A stretch of 64,000 bases of DNA from Pseudomonas lutea (GCF_000759445.1 NZ_JRMB01000001.1:124001-188000), one strand, 5' to 3'; counted from the stretch's first letter, positions 44,936 to 54,017 are shown. Numbers and translations are program-made. Notes: generated by a model from the sequence alone, not told the origin.

Positions 44936-45367
44936 TTATTCAACGGAAGGGCGGGCCAGGGCGTCGAGCGTATGACGGAGCGCGTCCAGCTCTTGAGTTG
45001 AGAGTTCGCATGCCGTTCGGATCTTATCGGTGACGCTGCGCAACTCACTTTCCATTGCACGACTAAGGTTCGTCAGATCAATCAGTACACGGCGCTCATC
45101 CGAGGCATCCCGTGTACGGGTAATCACGCCGGCGGCTTCCAGACGCTTGAGGAGCGGCGTAAGCGTGCCGGTCTCCATGTCCAGCCGCTCACATAGCTCG
45201 CTCACGGTCCGAGGCGATCCGTTGAGCAGCTCAAGGGTGACCAGATATTGAGAAAAGGTGAGGCCTAGCGGCTCGAGGAATGGCTTATGCAAACGAATCA
45301 TCCGGTTCGCAGCGGCGTTGAGTGCGAAGGAGAGTTCAGTGGCGACGCTGGGTGATGTCTGCTTCAT
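44936..45367 (-). CDS. MarR/OhrR-like regulator lacking the peroxidatic cysteine
   Basis: A 143-residue winged-helix regulator very like OhrR along the DNA-binding part: FSQYLVTLELLNGSPRTVSE, ERLDMETGTLTPLLKRLEAA, TRDASDERRVLIDLT. OhrR senses organic peroxides through an N-terminal Cys in LCFAL; here the segment reads ELSFALNAA, with Ser instead. ATG at 45367 is preferred because the ATG at 45382 lies inside a palindromic operator. Downstream on the same strand is the NADP-type reductase, its likely target. Confidence 0.85.
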   Translation of the reverse strand: MKQTSPSVATELSFALNAAANRMIRLHKPFLEPLGLTFSQYLVTLELLNGSPRTVSELCERLDMETGTLTPLLKRLEAAGVITRTRDASDERRVLIDLTNLSRAMESELRSVTDKIRTACELSTQELDALRHTLDALARPSVE

Positions 45368-45380
45368 ATCGTCTACTATC

Positions 45381-45396
45381 ATGTAGTGTGCTACAT
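45381..45396. promoter_or_regulatory. Palindromic operator at the OhrR-like gene
   Basis: ATGTAG-TGTG-CTACAT is a perfect palindrome just upstream of the start at 45367. It is a likely autoregulatory site. Confidence 0.55.
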
Positions 45397-45570
45397 AAAG
45401 TAGATGGCTTGCCTTGGCCTGTCAACGAACGAACAGCTGGGGGGGGTTATCGGGTGAGCTTTGGAGAGCGGGACCTGCGAAGCACCCCTGCGTGCTCGCG
45501 CTCGGCGGTCTGAATCAGTGAGGCGGGGCATGGGTGACTGAGCGCATCGCGCTAAACGGTTTCAAGTACT

Positions 45571-45596
45571 GGGCCGGCCATCAATCGTACCGGCCC
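45571..45596 (-). terminator. Hairpin downstream of dctA
   Basis: GGGCCGG (45571-45577) pairs with CCGGCCC (45590-45596), eleven bases after the dctA stop on the minus strand. There is no T-run, so function as a terminator is uncertain. Confidence 0.35.
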
Positions 45597-45606
45597 TTGT
45601 CGCCGA

Positions 45607-46914
45607 CTATTTCTGATCCAGCAAGCCCTTCCTCGCCAATTTGTCCTGCTTCATCAGCGCCAGTTCCCGCTCGCACGCCGCGACATCGAACGAGTTGTCC
45701 CATTTTGCGATTGCGATGGTGCCGATCCCGTTGCCGATCAAGTTGGTCACCGCCCGCGCCTCGTTCAGAAACCGATCGATGCCCAGAAGCAGTACCAGCC
45801 CTACCAGCGGGATGGAGTGGATGGTCGTGAGGGTGGCGGCGAGGGTTACAAAGCCCGCGCCTGCCACGCCCGCCGAGCCCTTGGACGTCAGCAGAAAGAC
45901 AGCCAGCAGCACCATCTGGTCCGCAAACGTCAGGGGCGTATTGGTCGCCTGGGCGATGAAGATCGCAGCCATGGTGAGGTAGATGCAGGTGCCGTCTGCA
46001 TTGAAGGTGTAGCCCGTCGGCAGCACCATGCCTACTACCGACTTCCTGCAGCCGAGTTTCTCGAGTTTGACCATCATTCTTGGCAGCACGGCCTCGGTGG
46101 AGCAGGTGCCCAGGGTGATGAGAATTTCGTCCTTGAAATACCGAAGGAACTGCACGAGCGGCATCCCCGACCATCGCGCCACCGTGCCCAGCACCACCAC
46201 GATGAAAATCAGGGTGGTGAGGTAGAGCGCGACCAGCAACTGACCCAGAGACAGCAGTGTGCCGATGCCATATTTGCCGATTGTAAAGGCCATGCCGGCA
46301 CCCGCACCGATCGGTGCCAGGCGCATCACCATGGCGACGATCCTGAACAGCCCTTGCAGGAACAGGTCGATGGTGTTGATCAACGGTTTGCTGGTCTCGC
46401 CCATTTGAACCAGGGCAATGCCCATCAAAACCGAAAGCAGAATGACCTGAAGCATAACGCCGTTGGAGAAGGCACCCATGAAGGTGTGGGGAATGATGTT
46501 GAGGAAGAATTCAATGGTGCCGCCCTGTTCGCTGGCAGCCTGGCTGTACTTGTTGATGGCACTTGCGTCGAGCGCGTTGACATTGATGTTCATGCCCACG
46601 CCAGGTTTGACGACATTGACAACAATAAGCCCGATGACCAACGCTATTGTGGACAGGATTTCAAAATACAGCAGGGCTTTCACGCCGATGCGCCCCACCT
46701 CTTTGATACTGCCCATCTTGGCAATACCGACGACGACCGTACCAAAAATGATGGGCGCCAGCAGCATCTTGATCAGCTTTATAAAGCCGTCGGCGAACGG
46801 TTGAAGTTTGGCGCCTATGTCAGGCAGGAAGTAACCGATGGCCGCGCCGATGATGATGCCGATCAGCACTTGCACATACAGCTGGCCGTACCAGCGAGAT
46901 TTCGAGATTTCCAC
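45607..46914 (-). CDS. dctA: C4-dicarboxylate/D-tartrate:cation symporter (DctA family)
   Basis: A 435-residue inner-membrane carrier of the DAACS family. Signatures: LIKMLLAPIIFGTVVVGIA in the first third, the serine-rich reentrant loop LGTCSTEAVLPRMM, and TGYTFNADGTCIYLTMAAIFIAQ near helix 7, all characteristic of DctA. GTG at 46914 has GAGGT seven bases upstream. It is 102 bases downstream of a D-tartrate dehydratase gene on the same strand, so its physiological substrate is probably D-tartrate, though general C4-dicarboxylate uptake remains possible. The symbol marks the family. Confidence 0.9.
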   Translation of the reverse strand: MEISKSRWYGQLYVQVLIGIIIGAAIGYFLPDIGAKLQPFADGFIKLIKMLLAPIIFGTVVVGIAKMGSIKEVGRIGVKALLYFEILSTIALVIGLIVVNVVKPGVGMNINVNALDASAINKYSQAASEQGGTIEFFLNIIPHTFMGAFSNGVMLQVILLSVLMGIALVQMGETSKPLINTIDLFLQGLFRIVAMVMRLAPIGAGAGMAFTIGKYGIGTLLSLGQLLVALYLTTLIFIVVVLGTVARWSGMPLVQFLRYFKDEILITLGTCSTEAVLPRMMVKLEKLGCRKSVVGMVLPTGYTFNADGTCIYLTMAAIFIAQATNTPLTFADQMVLLAVFLLTSKGSAGVAGAGFVTLAATLTTIHSIPLVGLVLLLGIDRFLNEARAVTNLIGNGIGTIAIAKWDNSFDVAACERELALMKQDKLARKGLLDQK

Positions 46915-47016
46915 GAGAGCACCTCATTTTATTGTTGTGATGGGCGTGTGGCTTGGCATCCGCGAAGGACGCGAGCGTCTGCGGCCTCGTATCTCAAGGC
47001 CGCAGACCGAGGTTGA

Positions 47017-48186
47017 TCAGCCTTCGCCCAGCTCACGCATGACGGCGTACAGCGCGGACTTGGCTTCGAAGCCGACCCCCGGGATGTCCGGCAGACCGAC
47101 GTAGCCGTTTTCCACCTTAATGCCGTCGGCAAACCCGCCGAAGGGCTGGAACACGTCCGGATAAGATTCGTTGCCGCCAAGGTGCAGGCCTGCTGCGATG
47201 TTCAGAGACATCTGATGGCCACCGTGCGGGACCACTCGACGAGAGGACCAGCCCATCTCCTCCATGACCTTCAGGGTGCGCATGTACTCCACCAGTCCGT
47301 AGGAGAGGGCGCAGTCGAATTGCAGGTAGTCGCGGTCGGGACGCATGCCGCCATGGCGCAGCAGATTGCGCGCGTCCTGATGAGAGAACAGGTTTTCGCC
47401 GGTCGCCATGGGCAACGCGTAGTGATTGGCCAGCTCTGCCTGGAGTGCGTAGTCCAGCGGGTCGCCGACTTCCTCGTACCAGAACAGGTTGTATTTCTTG
47501 ATGGCTTCGGCGTAAGCAATCCCGGTCTGCAGATCGAAACGGCCATTGGCGTCGACGGCCAGTCGCTGACCGTCCCCAACCACTTCGAGTACGGCTTCGA
47601 TGCGGCGGATATCGTCGTCCAGAGGCACCGCACCGATCTTCATTTTGACGACGTCGTAACCGCGGTCCAGATAGCTTTGCATTTCTGCCTTGAGCTTGGT
47701 CTGGTCCTTGCCGGGGTAGTAGTAACCGCCCGCTGCATAGACCCAGACCTTGTCGTCGGCGACGCCGTTGCGGTAACGGTCAGCCAGCAGGCGATACAGC
47801 GGCTTGCCCTCGATCTTGGCCACCGCATCCCACACCGCCATGTCGATGGTGCCGACGGCGACAGAGCGCTCGCCGTGGCCACCCGGCTTTTCGTTGGTCA
47901 TCAACGCTTTCCAGATGGCAAATGGGTCCAGGTTGTTGTTCTCATGGTCTATCAGGGACTCAGGATCGGCCTCGCTGATGCGGGCCAGAAACCGATCGCG
48001 CATCAACGCCCCCTGACCGTAGCGACCATTGGAATTGAACCCGTAGCCAATAACAGGCTTGCCGTCGCGGATCACATCAGTGATGACCGCGACGACCGAG
48101 CAGGTCATCTTGGAAAAGTCGATGTAGGCGTTGGCAATCGGGGAGGCAATCGATACGGTTTTTTCACGGATCTCAACAATGCGCAT
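47017..48186 (-). CDS. tarD: D(-)-tartrate dehydratase
   Basis: A 389-residue enolase-superfamily enzyme that dehydrates D-tartrate to oxaloacetate. All residues I recall from the Bradyrhizobium TarD are present with an offset of one: Lys183 in VVKMKIG, magnesium ligands Asp212 (LAVDANGRF), Glu238 (FWYEEVGDP) and Glu264 (MATGENLFS), and the catalytic His321 (VVPHGGHQM). The lengths are equal too. ATG at 48186 has GAGGAAC upstream. The carrier gene dctA follows; oxaloacetate would enter the TCA cycle. Confidence 0.92.
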   Translation of the reverse strand: MRIVEIREKTVSIASPIANAYIDFSKMTCSVVAVITDVIRDGKPVIGYGFNSNGRYGQGALMRDRFLARISEADPESLIDHENNNLDPFAIWKALMTNEKPGGHGERSVAVGTIDMAVWDAVAKIEGKPLYRLLADRYRNGVADDKVWVYAAGGYYYPGKDQTKLKAEMQSYLDRGYDVVKMKIGAVPLDDDIRRIEAVLEVVGDGQRLAVDANGRFDLQTGIAYAEAIKKYNLFWYEEVGDPLDYALQAELANHYALPMATGENLFSHQDARNLLRHGGMRPDRDYLQFDCALSYGLVEYMRTLKVMEEMGWSSRRVVPHGGHQMSLNIAAGLHLGGNESYPDVFQPFGGFADGIKVENGYVGLPDIPGVGFEAKSALYAVMRELGEG

Positions 48187-48265
48187 GGCGGGTTCCTCTT
48201 GTTGTCAGTGGCCCCACGTTATGCGGCGCATCGCCCCGCGCCCAATGCTGTTAATGCCGCACCCT

Positions 48266-48280
48266 ATGCACAAGATGCAT
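48266..48280. promoter_or_regulatory. Palindrome upstream of the tartrate genes
   Basis: ATGCA-N5-TGCAT, 80 bases before the tarD start. Its size suits a LysR-type site (T-N11-A), but no LysR gene lies next to it. Confidence 0.35.
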
Positions 48281-48408
48281 GGCGGCTGCCTTGCCTGGCG
48301 CCTGTCAGCTTGAACGCATAATTATTAGCCGCTCGTCGCGGCGCCAACGGAACCCTCGTCGCAGGCCGCTACTCCTAAGTGGGCAAGCCTTCAATAAGGA
48401 GCAACACC

Positions 48409-48600
48409 ATGGGTTCTACCTTCAACGGTCTGATTGGCCTGATCATTCTGGCCTTGGATATCTGGGCCATCATCAACGTGCTGAAAAGCGGTGCGGAAAC
48501 CGGGAAGAAAATTCTCTGGATCTTGCTGATTGTCATCTTGCCGGTACTCGGCCTGATCATCTGGGCAATCGCCGGCCCGCGTGGCAACGTTCGCATCTAG
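48409..48600 (+). CDS. PLDc_N domain membrane protein
   Basis: A 63-residue protein with two hydrophobic helices (IGLIILALDIWAIINVL and KILWILLIVILPVLGLIIWAIAG) and the GPR at the end. This is the stand-alone phospholipase D N-terminal/cardiolipin-synthase-like membrane domain found widely as small proteins. Its role is unknown. ATG at 48409 has AAGGAG eight bases upstream. A terminator follows directly. Confidence 0.82.
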   Translation: MGSTFNGLIGLIILALDIWAIINVLKSGAETGKKILWILLIVILPVLGLIIWAIAGPRGNVRI

Positions 48601-48626
48601 TGCGACGACAAGGCTGCAGAACAAAT

Positions 48627-48660
48627 AACGCCTGACGGGCTTGGCCGGTCAGGCGTTTTT
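48627..48660 (+). terminator. Rho-independent terminator after the PLDc_N gene
   Basis: AACGCCTGAC (48627-48636) pairs with GTCAGGCGTT (48648-48657), followed by T to 48660. Confidence 0.85.
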
Positions 48661-48822
48661 CGTTGCCTGTCTCTTTGCCGCTGTCCGTTGAGGTCGTCGT
48701 TGCACCGAGGGTTTGCGCAGCCCTGCACGACATTCGACCTGTCATGCTCCGCGACGTAGAATGCGCGCCTTCTTGTGGGCGGCCTGCCGTCCTGTCATCA
48801 GTCATTATCGGGGACTCCATCC

Positions 48823-49683
48823 ATGAGCGATTATCAAGAGACGTTGTACGAAGGCTACGGCCAGCGCTTTCGCATGGAAAAACTGCTTCATGAGGTGCGC
48901 ACCGAACACCAGCACCTGGTGATCTTCCAGAACCCGCGCATGGGCCGCGTGATGGCGCTGGACGGCGTGATCCAGACCACCGAAGCCGACGAATTCATCT
49001 ACCACGAAATGCTCACCCACGTGCCGATTCTGGCCCATGGCCGGGCCAAGCGGGTGCTGATCATTGGCGGTGGCGATGGTGGCATGCTGCGTGAAGTGGC
49101 CAAACACGCCACGGTCGAGCACATCACCATGGTCGAGATCGACGGCACTGTGGTCGAGATGTGCAAAGAGTATCTGCCGAACCACTCCAGGGGCGCTTTC
49201 GACGATTCGCGTCTGAACCTGGTCATTGATGACGGCATGCGCTTCGTCGCGACCACGGAAGAGAAATTCGACGTCATCATTTCCGACTCGACGGACCCGA
49301 TCGGGCCGGGCGAAGTGCTGTTTTCGGAGAACTTCTACCAAGCCTGCCATCGTTGCCTCAACGAAGGCGGCATCCTGGTCACGCAAAACGGCACGCCGTT
49401 CATGCAGCTGAACGGTGTGCAGACCACGGCAGGCCGGATGACGGGTCTGTTCGCTGACTGGCACTTCTATCAGGCGGCAGTGCCGACTTACATTGGTGGC
49501 GCGATGACGTTCGCCTGGGGATCCACAGACGCCCAGCACCGCAAAATCCCCTTGGAAACATTGCGCCAACGGTTCGCCGGCAGCGGCATTGTCACCCGCT
49601 ACTACAACCCGGAAATCCACCTTGGCGCCTTCGCGCTGCCTCAATATGTTCTGCAGGCCATCAGCAAACCGAGCAACGACTGA
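48823..49683 (+). CDS. speE: Spermidine synthase
   Basis: A 286-residue aminopropyltransferase making spermidine from putrescine and decarboxylated SAM. Signatures: [20 protein letters not shown], the cofactor motif [26 protein letters not shown], and [20 protein letters not shown] with the catalytic Asp. ATG at 48823 gives the usual N-terminus, though the ribosome binding site is weak. The product, methylthioadenosine, feeds the methionine salvage pathway encoded by mtnBDC 10 kb upstream. Confidence 0.95.
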   Translation: MSDYQETLYEGYGQRFRMEKLLHEVRTEHQHLVIFQNPRMGRVMALDGVIQTTEADEFIYHEMLTHVPILAHGRAKRVLIIGGGDGGMLREVAKHATVEHITMVEIDGTVVEMCKEYLPNHSRGAFDDSRLNLVIDDGMRFVATTEEKFDVIISDSTDPIGPGEVLFSENFYQACHRCLNEGGILVTQNGTPFMQLNGVQTTAGRMTGLFADWHFYQAAVPTYIGGAMTFAWGSTDAQHRKIPLETLRQRFAGSGIVTRYYNPEIHLGAFALPQYVLQAISKPSND

Positions 49684-49694
49684 TCTTTCAATTT

Positions 49695-49740
49695 GTTACG
49701 CAAGCATGACATCGATGCTCGCATGTCATGTTTGCGTAAC
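49695..49740. promoter_or_regulatory. 18-base inverted repeat between speE and hipBA
   Basis: Arms at 49695-49712 (starts GTTACGCAAGCATGAC) and 49723-49740 match at 17 of 18 positions across a 10-base spacer. No T-run follows, so it is more probably an operator for the HipB repressor than the speE terminator. Confidence 0.55.
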
Positions 49741-49810
49741 TTCCGCTTGCGCGTCCCGGCATGCCACGTATACATTCCATTCAATCAGTAATGTTATGTA
49801 GGCGTGACAG

Positions 49811-50062
49811 ATGGACGCGAGTTTATTGCTGGAGAGACTGGGTAGGCAGATTGAGGAGATGCGCAAATCCCGCGGTCTGACTCAGGTTCAGCTGGCGGCC
49901 CTGTGTGGACTGACAAGGCAAAAGCTTGCGGAAGTCGAAAAGGGCAGCCCGACAGTCGCAGTGAATTTCTATGCGAAGGTTCTGGCGACGTTAAACGCCG
50001 AGATTAAAGTCGTGCCCGCCCGACGTCCCACGTTTGAAGAGCTGCGTGAGGTGTTCCGGTGA
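49811..50062 (+). CDS. hipB: HipB-like antitoxin, XRE family
   Basis: An 83-residue DNA-binding protein. The Xre/Cro HTH covers IEEMRKSRGLTQVQLAALCG, then LTRQKLAEVEKGSPTVAVNF, and the C-terminus EIKVVPARRPTFEELREVF is typical of HipB-type tails. It should bind and neutralise HipA and repress the operon. ATG at 49811 has no strong ribosome binding site. Its stop overlaps the hipA GTG by four bases (GTGA), the normal arrangement. Confidence 0.88.
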   Translation: MDASLLLERLGRQIEEMRKSRGLTQVQLAALCGLTRQKLAEVEKGSPTVAVNFYAKVLATLNAEIKVVPARRPTFEELREVFR

Positions 50063-51270
50063 AGCCACTGGACCGTGTGCGAATTCTCACCCCGGAGGGT
50101 GAGAGTGGAGAACTTTCCGCATCGGAGTCGGGTGATTACCTGTTTCGCTATGGGCTGGATGCAGATCCGAACTCGCAGATCAGCCTGACCATGGGCGTTC
50201 GCGACGCGGCGTACCTGTCGCGCAGTCTGCATCCGGTGTTTCAGATGAATTTGCCCGAAGGTTTTGTCCTTGAGCAATTGCGCAACCGCCTGGCCAAAAC
50301 CACGCCGATCAACCCCATGCTGTTGATGGCCCTCACGGGGAGCGGATCGCCCGCTGGCCGTGTGGCAGTGGCCTCGTCCGTGATTGACCAACTGCTCGGC
50401 TCTGCCAACCCTGGCGACGGCCGAAGTCTGAGCCAGATACTGAGTTGGGACGGCACACAGGACCTGTTTGCCGAATTGGTCGATCAGTACATTTTGCGCA
50501 CAGGGATCTCGGGCGTTCAGCCCAAAGTCATCGTCCCGGATTCGGATTTCGTGGTGGATCCCAAAGCCACGCTGTTGATGCCGGAGCTGATCGTCAAGTC
50601 GGGGAGGGCAGACTTCCCCGGTCTTGCTGTAAACGAATACCTCTGCATGGACGCCGCGCGCCTTGCCGGTATGCCGGTCCCGGACTTTTATCTGTCGGAT
50701 AACCGACAACTGTTCGTGATGCGCCGCTTTGACCGCGACGCTGACCAGCGCGCCATCGGGTTTGAGGACATGGCCGTGCTCATGGGCCTGGGCACGGAAC
50801 AGAAGTACGACTCCAGCTATGAAAATATTGCCAAGGCCATCCGGCTGTTCTGCGCCCCTGATCAGGTACGCGGTTCACTGGATCGTTTTTTCGACATCGT
50901 CGCGCTCAGTTGCATGGTCGGTAACGGTGACGCCCACCTGAAGAACTTCGGCGTGCTTTATCGTGAGCCGTCGGGAGCGGACGCGCAGTTGGCGCCGGCG
51001 TACGACATCGTCAACACCACCGCCTATATAAAGGACGATGCGCTCGCCCTGCGTCTGGACGGTTCCAAGAGCCTGTTTGGTTCGAGGCTGGGTATTCTGG
51101 CTCTGGCTTCGACCTGCGACATTCGCAAACCGCATCAGCGCATCGCTCGGCTCATCGCCGCGGTGCAGGAATCGCTGAGGGCAAATGCTTCGCTCAGGCA
51201 GCATGCAGTGCATGTCTTCGAGGCCGTAGAGCAAGCAGTTGATCCGTATGCACAGACCTTCAAGGCATAG
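50059..51270 (+). CDS. hipA: HipA-like serine/threonine kinase toxin
   Basis: A 403-residue kinase toxin; the E. coli type phosphorylates glutamyl-tRNA synthetase and induces dormancy. The N-terminal subdomain ends near residue 110, then GVQPKVIVPD (nucleotide-binding loop), FVMRRFDRD, the catalytic loop MVGNGDAHLKNFGVLY and the metal-binding YDIVNTTAY follow. Everything needed for kinase activity is visible. The start is GTG at 50059, coupled to hipB. This copy is of the longer HipA type without an obvious extra domain. Confidence 0.9.
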   Translation: MKPLDRVRILTPEGESGELSASESGDYLFRYGLDADPNSQISLTMGVRDAAYLSRSLHPVFQMNLPEGFVLEQLRNRLAKTTPINPMLLMALTGSGSPAGRVAVASSVIDQLLGSANPGDGRSLSQILSWDGTQDLFAELVDQYILRTGISGVQPKVIVPDSDFVVDPKATLLMPELIVKSGRADFPGLAVNEYLCMDAARLAGMPVPDFYLSDNRQLFVMRRFDRDADQRAIGFEDMAVLMGLGTEQKYDSSYENIAKAIRLFCAPDQVRGSLDRFFDIVALSCMVGNGDAHLKNFGVLYREPSGADAQLAPAYDIVNTTAYIKDDALALRLDGSKSLFGSRLGILALASTCDIRKPHQRIARLIAAVQESLRANASLRQHAVHVFEAVEQAVDPYAQTFKA

Positions 51271-51538
51271 AGGCGATTCAAGCCTTTGTAAGAAAGTGTG
51301 AGACGCGCTGTCATTCAACGGAATTTTCACCGGTGGCTGGTGAATATTCGCGCCGTCACAGAGCTGCCCGCAGATTGACGTGAGTTTTTACCCCGAGTCG
51401 TCATGAAGAATGCGTCGGATCGGTGGTAAACCGCAGAGGTTCACGTAGTATTTGCCACCCAAAGCCCGGCCTGACATGCGAACGTCGTCGGCGCACAGCT
51501 TTTGAACCCAACCTGAAATCCAACGGATCCCACAACAC

Positions 51539-53611
51539 ATGGCCAAAACGGACGCCCCGGCGCGCGCGCCGCAACCTACCGTCAAATCGCACCTGGCCTA
51601 TACGCTTTTGAGCGGCCTGGTGCTGATGGTCCTGTACACCCTTTTGCGCATTGCATTGCTGGTCTATAACCGCGAAGGCATCGGTGCGACGCCGGCCTCG
51701 ACGTTTGTCGAAGCATTCGGCAATGGCCTGCGATTCGATTTGCGGCTGGTCGTGTACATCCTGATTCCTTTGCTGCTGTCCCTGTTCAGCGCACGCATGA
51801 TGGCCGCCCGTGGCGTGTTCCGCTTCTGGCTGACGCTGGTCGCGAGCCTGACCGCATTCTTCGGCCTCATGGAAATGGATTTCTATCGCGAATTCCACCA
51901 GCGCCTGAATGGCCTGGTTTTCCAGTACGTGAAGGAAGACCCTAAAACCGTTCTGAGCATGATCTGGTACGGCTATCCGGTCGTTCGCTATCTGTTGGCG
52001 TGGGCACTGGTGACCTGGCTGCTGAGCCTGGTCTTCAAAGGCGTGGATCGCGTGACCCGGCCGCGAGGCGGTTTCAACGTCGCCAGCGCTGACAATCGCG
52101 TGGTGGCGCCGTTGTACAAACGCGCTGTGGTGTTCCTGCTGTGTCTGGTGGTGGCCGTTATTGCCGCCCGTGGCACGCTGCGCCAGGGCCCGCCATTGCG
52201 CTGGGGCGATGCGTACACCACCGACTCCAACTTCGCCAATACGTTGGGGCTCAATGGCACGCTGACGCTGATCGCAGCGGCGAAAAGCCGGATGTCCGAA
52301 GACCGCGACAACATCTGGAAGGCGACCTTGCCGCAAGCCGAAGCCCAGCAGATCGTGCGTGACATGCTGCTGACCCCCAACGACAAGCTGCTAGACCCTG
52401 AAAAGGCTGCGGTGCGCCGGGACTTTACCCCGCCGCAAGCCAACACCCTGCCGATCAAGAACGTTGTCGTGATCTTGATGGAAAGCTTCGCCGGTCACTC
52501 GGTGGGCGCATTGGGCGATGAGTCCAATATCACGCCGTACTTTGACAAGCTGTCGCAGGAGGGCCTGCTCTTTGATCGCTTCTTCTCCAACGGCACGCAC
52601 ACCCATCAGGGCATGTTTGCGACAATGGCGTGTTTCCCTAACCTGCCGGGCTTCGAATACCTGATGCAGACCCCGGAAGGCAGCCACAAGCTGTCCGGTC
52701 TGCCGCAACTGCTCAGCGCACGCAAGTACGACGACGTGTATGTGTACAACGGTGACTTCGCCTGGGATAACCAGTCGGGGTTCTTCAGCAACCAGGGCAT
52801 GACCAACTTCATTGGCCGCAATGACTTCGTCAACCCGGTGTTCTCGGACCCTACCTGGGGTGTGTCCGATCAGGACATGTTTGACCGTGGTGCCGAGGAG
52901 TTGAAAGCCCGTGAAGCCAAAGGCAAGCCGTTCTATGCCTTGCTGCAGACCCTGTCCAACCACACGCCGTACGCGTTGCCGGCCAACTTGCCGGTCGAGC
53001 GCGTGACCGGGCATGGCACGCTGGATGAACACCTCACCGCCATGCGCTATTCGGACTGGGCGCTGGGGCAGTTCTTCGAGAAAGCCAAGAAAGAGCCGTA
53101 CTACAAGGACACCCTGTTTGTGGTCGTCGGTGACCATGGTTTCGGTAACAACGAGCAGATCACCGAGATGGACCTGGGTCGCTTCAACGTCCCGATGCTG
53201 ATGATCGCGCCGGGCCTGCAGGACAAATTCGGCAAGCGCAGCAGCATTGTCGGCACGCAAATCGACATCGTGCCGACCATCATGGGTCGACTGGGTGGCG
53301 AGACCGTGCATCAGTGCTGGGGTCGCGATTTGCTGAACCTGCCGTCTGGCGATCTGGGCTTTGGCGTGATCAAGCCTTCGGGCAGCGAGCAGACCGTTGC
53401 GCTGGTCACCGGCGACCGTATCCTGATCGAACCCAAGGAAATGGAGGCGAAGGTCTACCGCTATGAGTTGGGTAACAAGCCGCACGCCGAGCTGGTGCCC
53501 AACGCACCGGATGCTGCAGAGTTGCGCAATAAACTCGACAGCTTCCTGCAGACGGCGACCAAGAGCCTGCTCGACAATACCGCTGGCGTAAAAGACGCCA
53601 AGCCTCAATGA
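51539..53611 (+). CDS. LTA synthase/OpgB-like membrane phosphoglycerol transferase-type sulfatase-fold enzyme
   Basis: A 690-residue inner-membrane protein: five transmembrane helices in the first 210 residues, then a periplasmic sulfatase-fold domain. Metal and catalytic motifs: NVVVILMESFAGHSVGALG, the Thr region FFSNGTHTHQGMFATMACFP, and VVVGDHGFGNNEQ. Relatives are lipoteichoic acid synthase and OpgB, which transfers phosphoglycerol to periplasmic glucans; the Gram-negative substrate is probably an envelope glycan or lipid. ATG at 51539. A strong terminator follows. The gene is conserved near speE in Pseudomonas. Confidence 0.9.
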   Translation: MAKTDAPARAPQPTVKSHLAYTLLSGLVLMVLYTLLRIALLVYNREGIGATPASTFVEAFGNGLRFDLRLVVYILIPLLLSLFSARMMAARGVFRFWLTLVASLTAFFGLMEMDFYREFHQRLNGLVFQYVKEDPKTVLSMIWYGYPVVRYLLAWALVTWLLSLVFKGVDRVTRPRGGFNVASADNRVVAPLYKRAVVFLLCLVVAVIAARGTLRQGPPLRWGDAYTTDSNFANTLGLNGTLTLIAAAKSRMSEDRDNIWKATLPQAEAQQIVRDMLLTPNDKLLDPEKAAVRRDFTPPQANTLPIKNVVVILMESFAGHSVGALGDESNITPYFDKLSQEGLLFDRFFSNGTHTHQGMFATMACFPNLPGFEYLMQTPEGSHKLSGLPQLLSARKYDDVYVYNGDFAWDNQSGFFSNQGMTNFIGRNDFVNPVFSDPTWGVSDQDMFDRGAEELKAREAKGKPFYALLQTLSNHTPYALPANLPVERVTGHGTLDEHLTAMRYSDWALGQFFEKAKKEPYYKDTLFVVVGDHGFGNNEQITEMDLGRFNVPMLMIAPGLQDKFGKRSSIVGTQIDIVPTIMGRLGGETVHQCWGRDLLNLPSGDLGFGVIKPSGSEQTVALVTGDRILIEPKEMEAKVYRYELGNKPHAELVPNAPDAAELRNKLDSFLQTATKSLLDNTAGVKDAKPQ

Positions 53612-53623
53612 CCGCAGCTTGAT

Positions 53624-53655
53624 AAAAAACGCCCCGAGTCCGGGGCGTTTTTTTT
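53624..53655 (+). terminator. Rho-independent terminator
   Basis: CGCCCCG (53630-53636) pairs with CGGGGCG (53641-53647) over a 4-base loop, followed by eight T (53648-53655) and preceded by six A, so it may work both ways. Confidence 0.92.
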
Positions 53656-53780
53656 GCCGGGCAAAAGCCCGCATACGGCCGCGTGGCCAGCCCAAGCGCT
53701 GACAACGCGGGTTGAACGTCGTTGCGCTGCAAGGGTCAAGATCATTAGGCCGTTGTCAGGCCTTTACTAAGGAGACATTG

Positions 53781-54017
53781 ATGAAAGTGTGGACTATTTC
53801 GTTTCTGGACAAAGACGGTGTACAGCAGAGCCTCGATCTTGACTCCGATCACCGTCCCAGTGAAGAAGAGGCTGCGCAGAAAATCCGTCCGATTCTGTTT
53901 CCGGTGGCCAGTGATCTTGATCTCAATGACCTCGATGGACGCACCGCCGAGCCCACCGTGAAGACACTCAAAGAGCAGAATGCGGTACAGATCATCTCCA
54001 TCGTCGAAGCTTCGTAA
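53781..54017 (+). CDS. Small conserved hypothetical protein
   Basis: A 78-residue acidic cytoplasmic protein (MKVWTISFLDKDGVQQSLDL at the start). It probably forms a small alpha/beta domain. No family recognised. ATG at 53781 has AAGGAG eight bases upstream, a strong initiation signal. It stands alone between the terminator of the membrane enzyme gene and a 251-base gap. Confidence 0.7.
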   Translation: MKVWTISFLDKDGVQQSLDLDSDHRPSEEEAAQKIRPILFPVASDLDLNDLDGRTAEPTVKTLKEQNAVQIISIVEAS

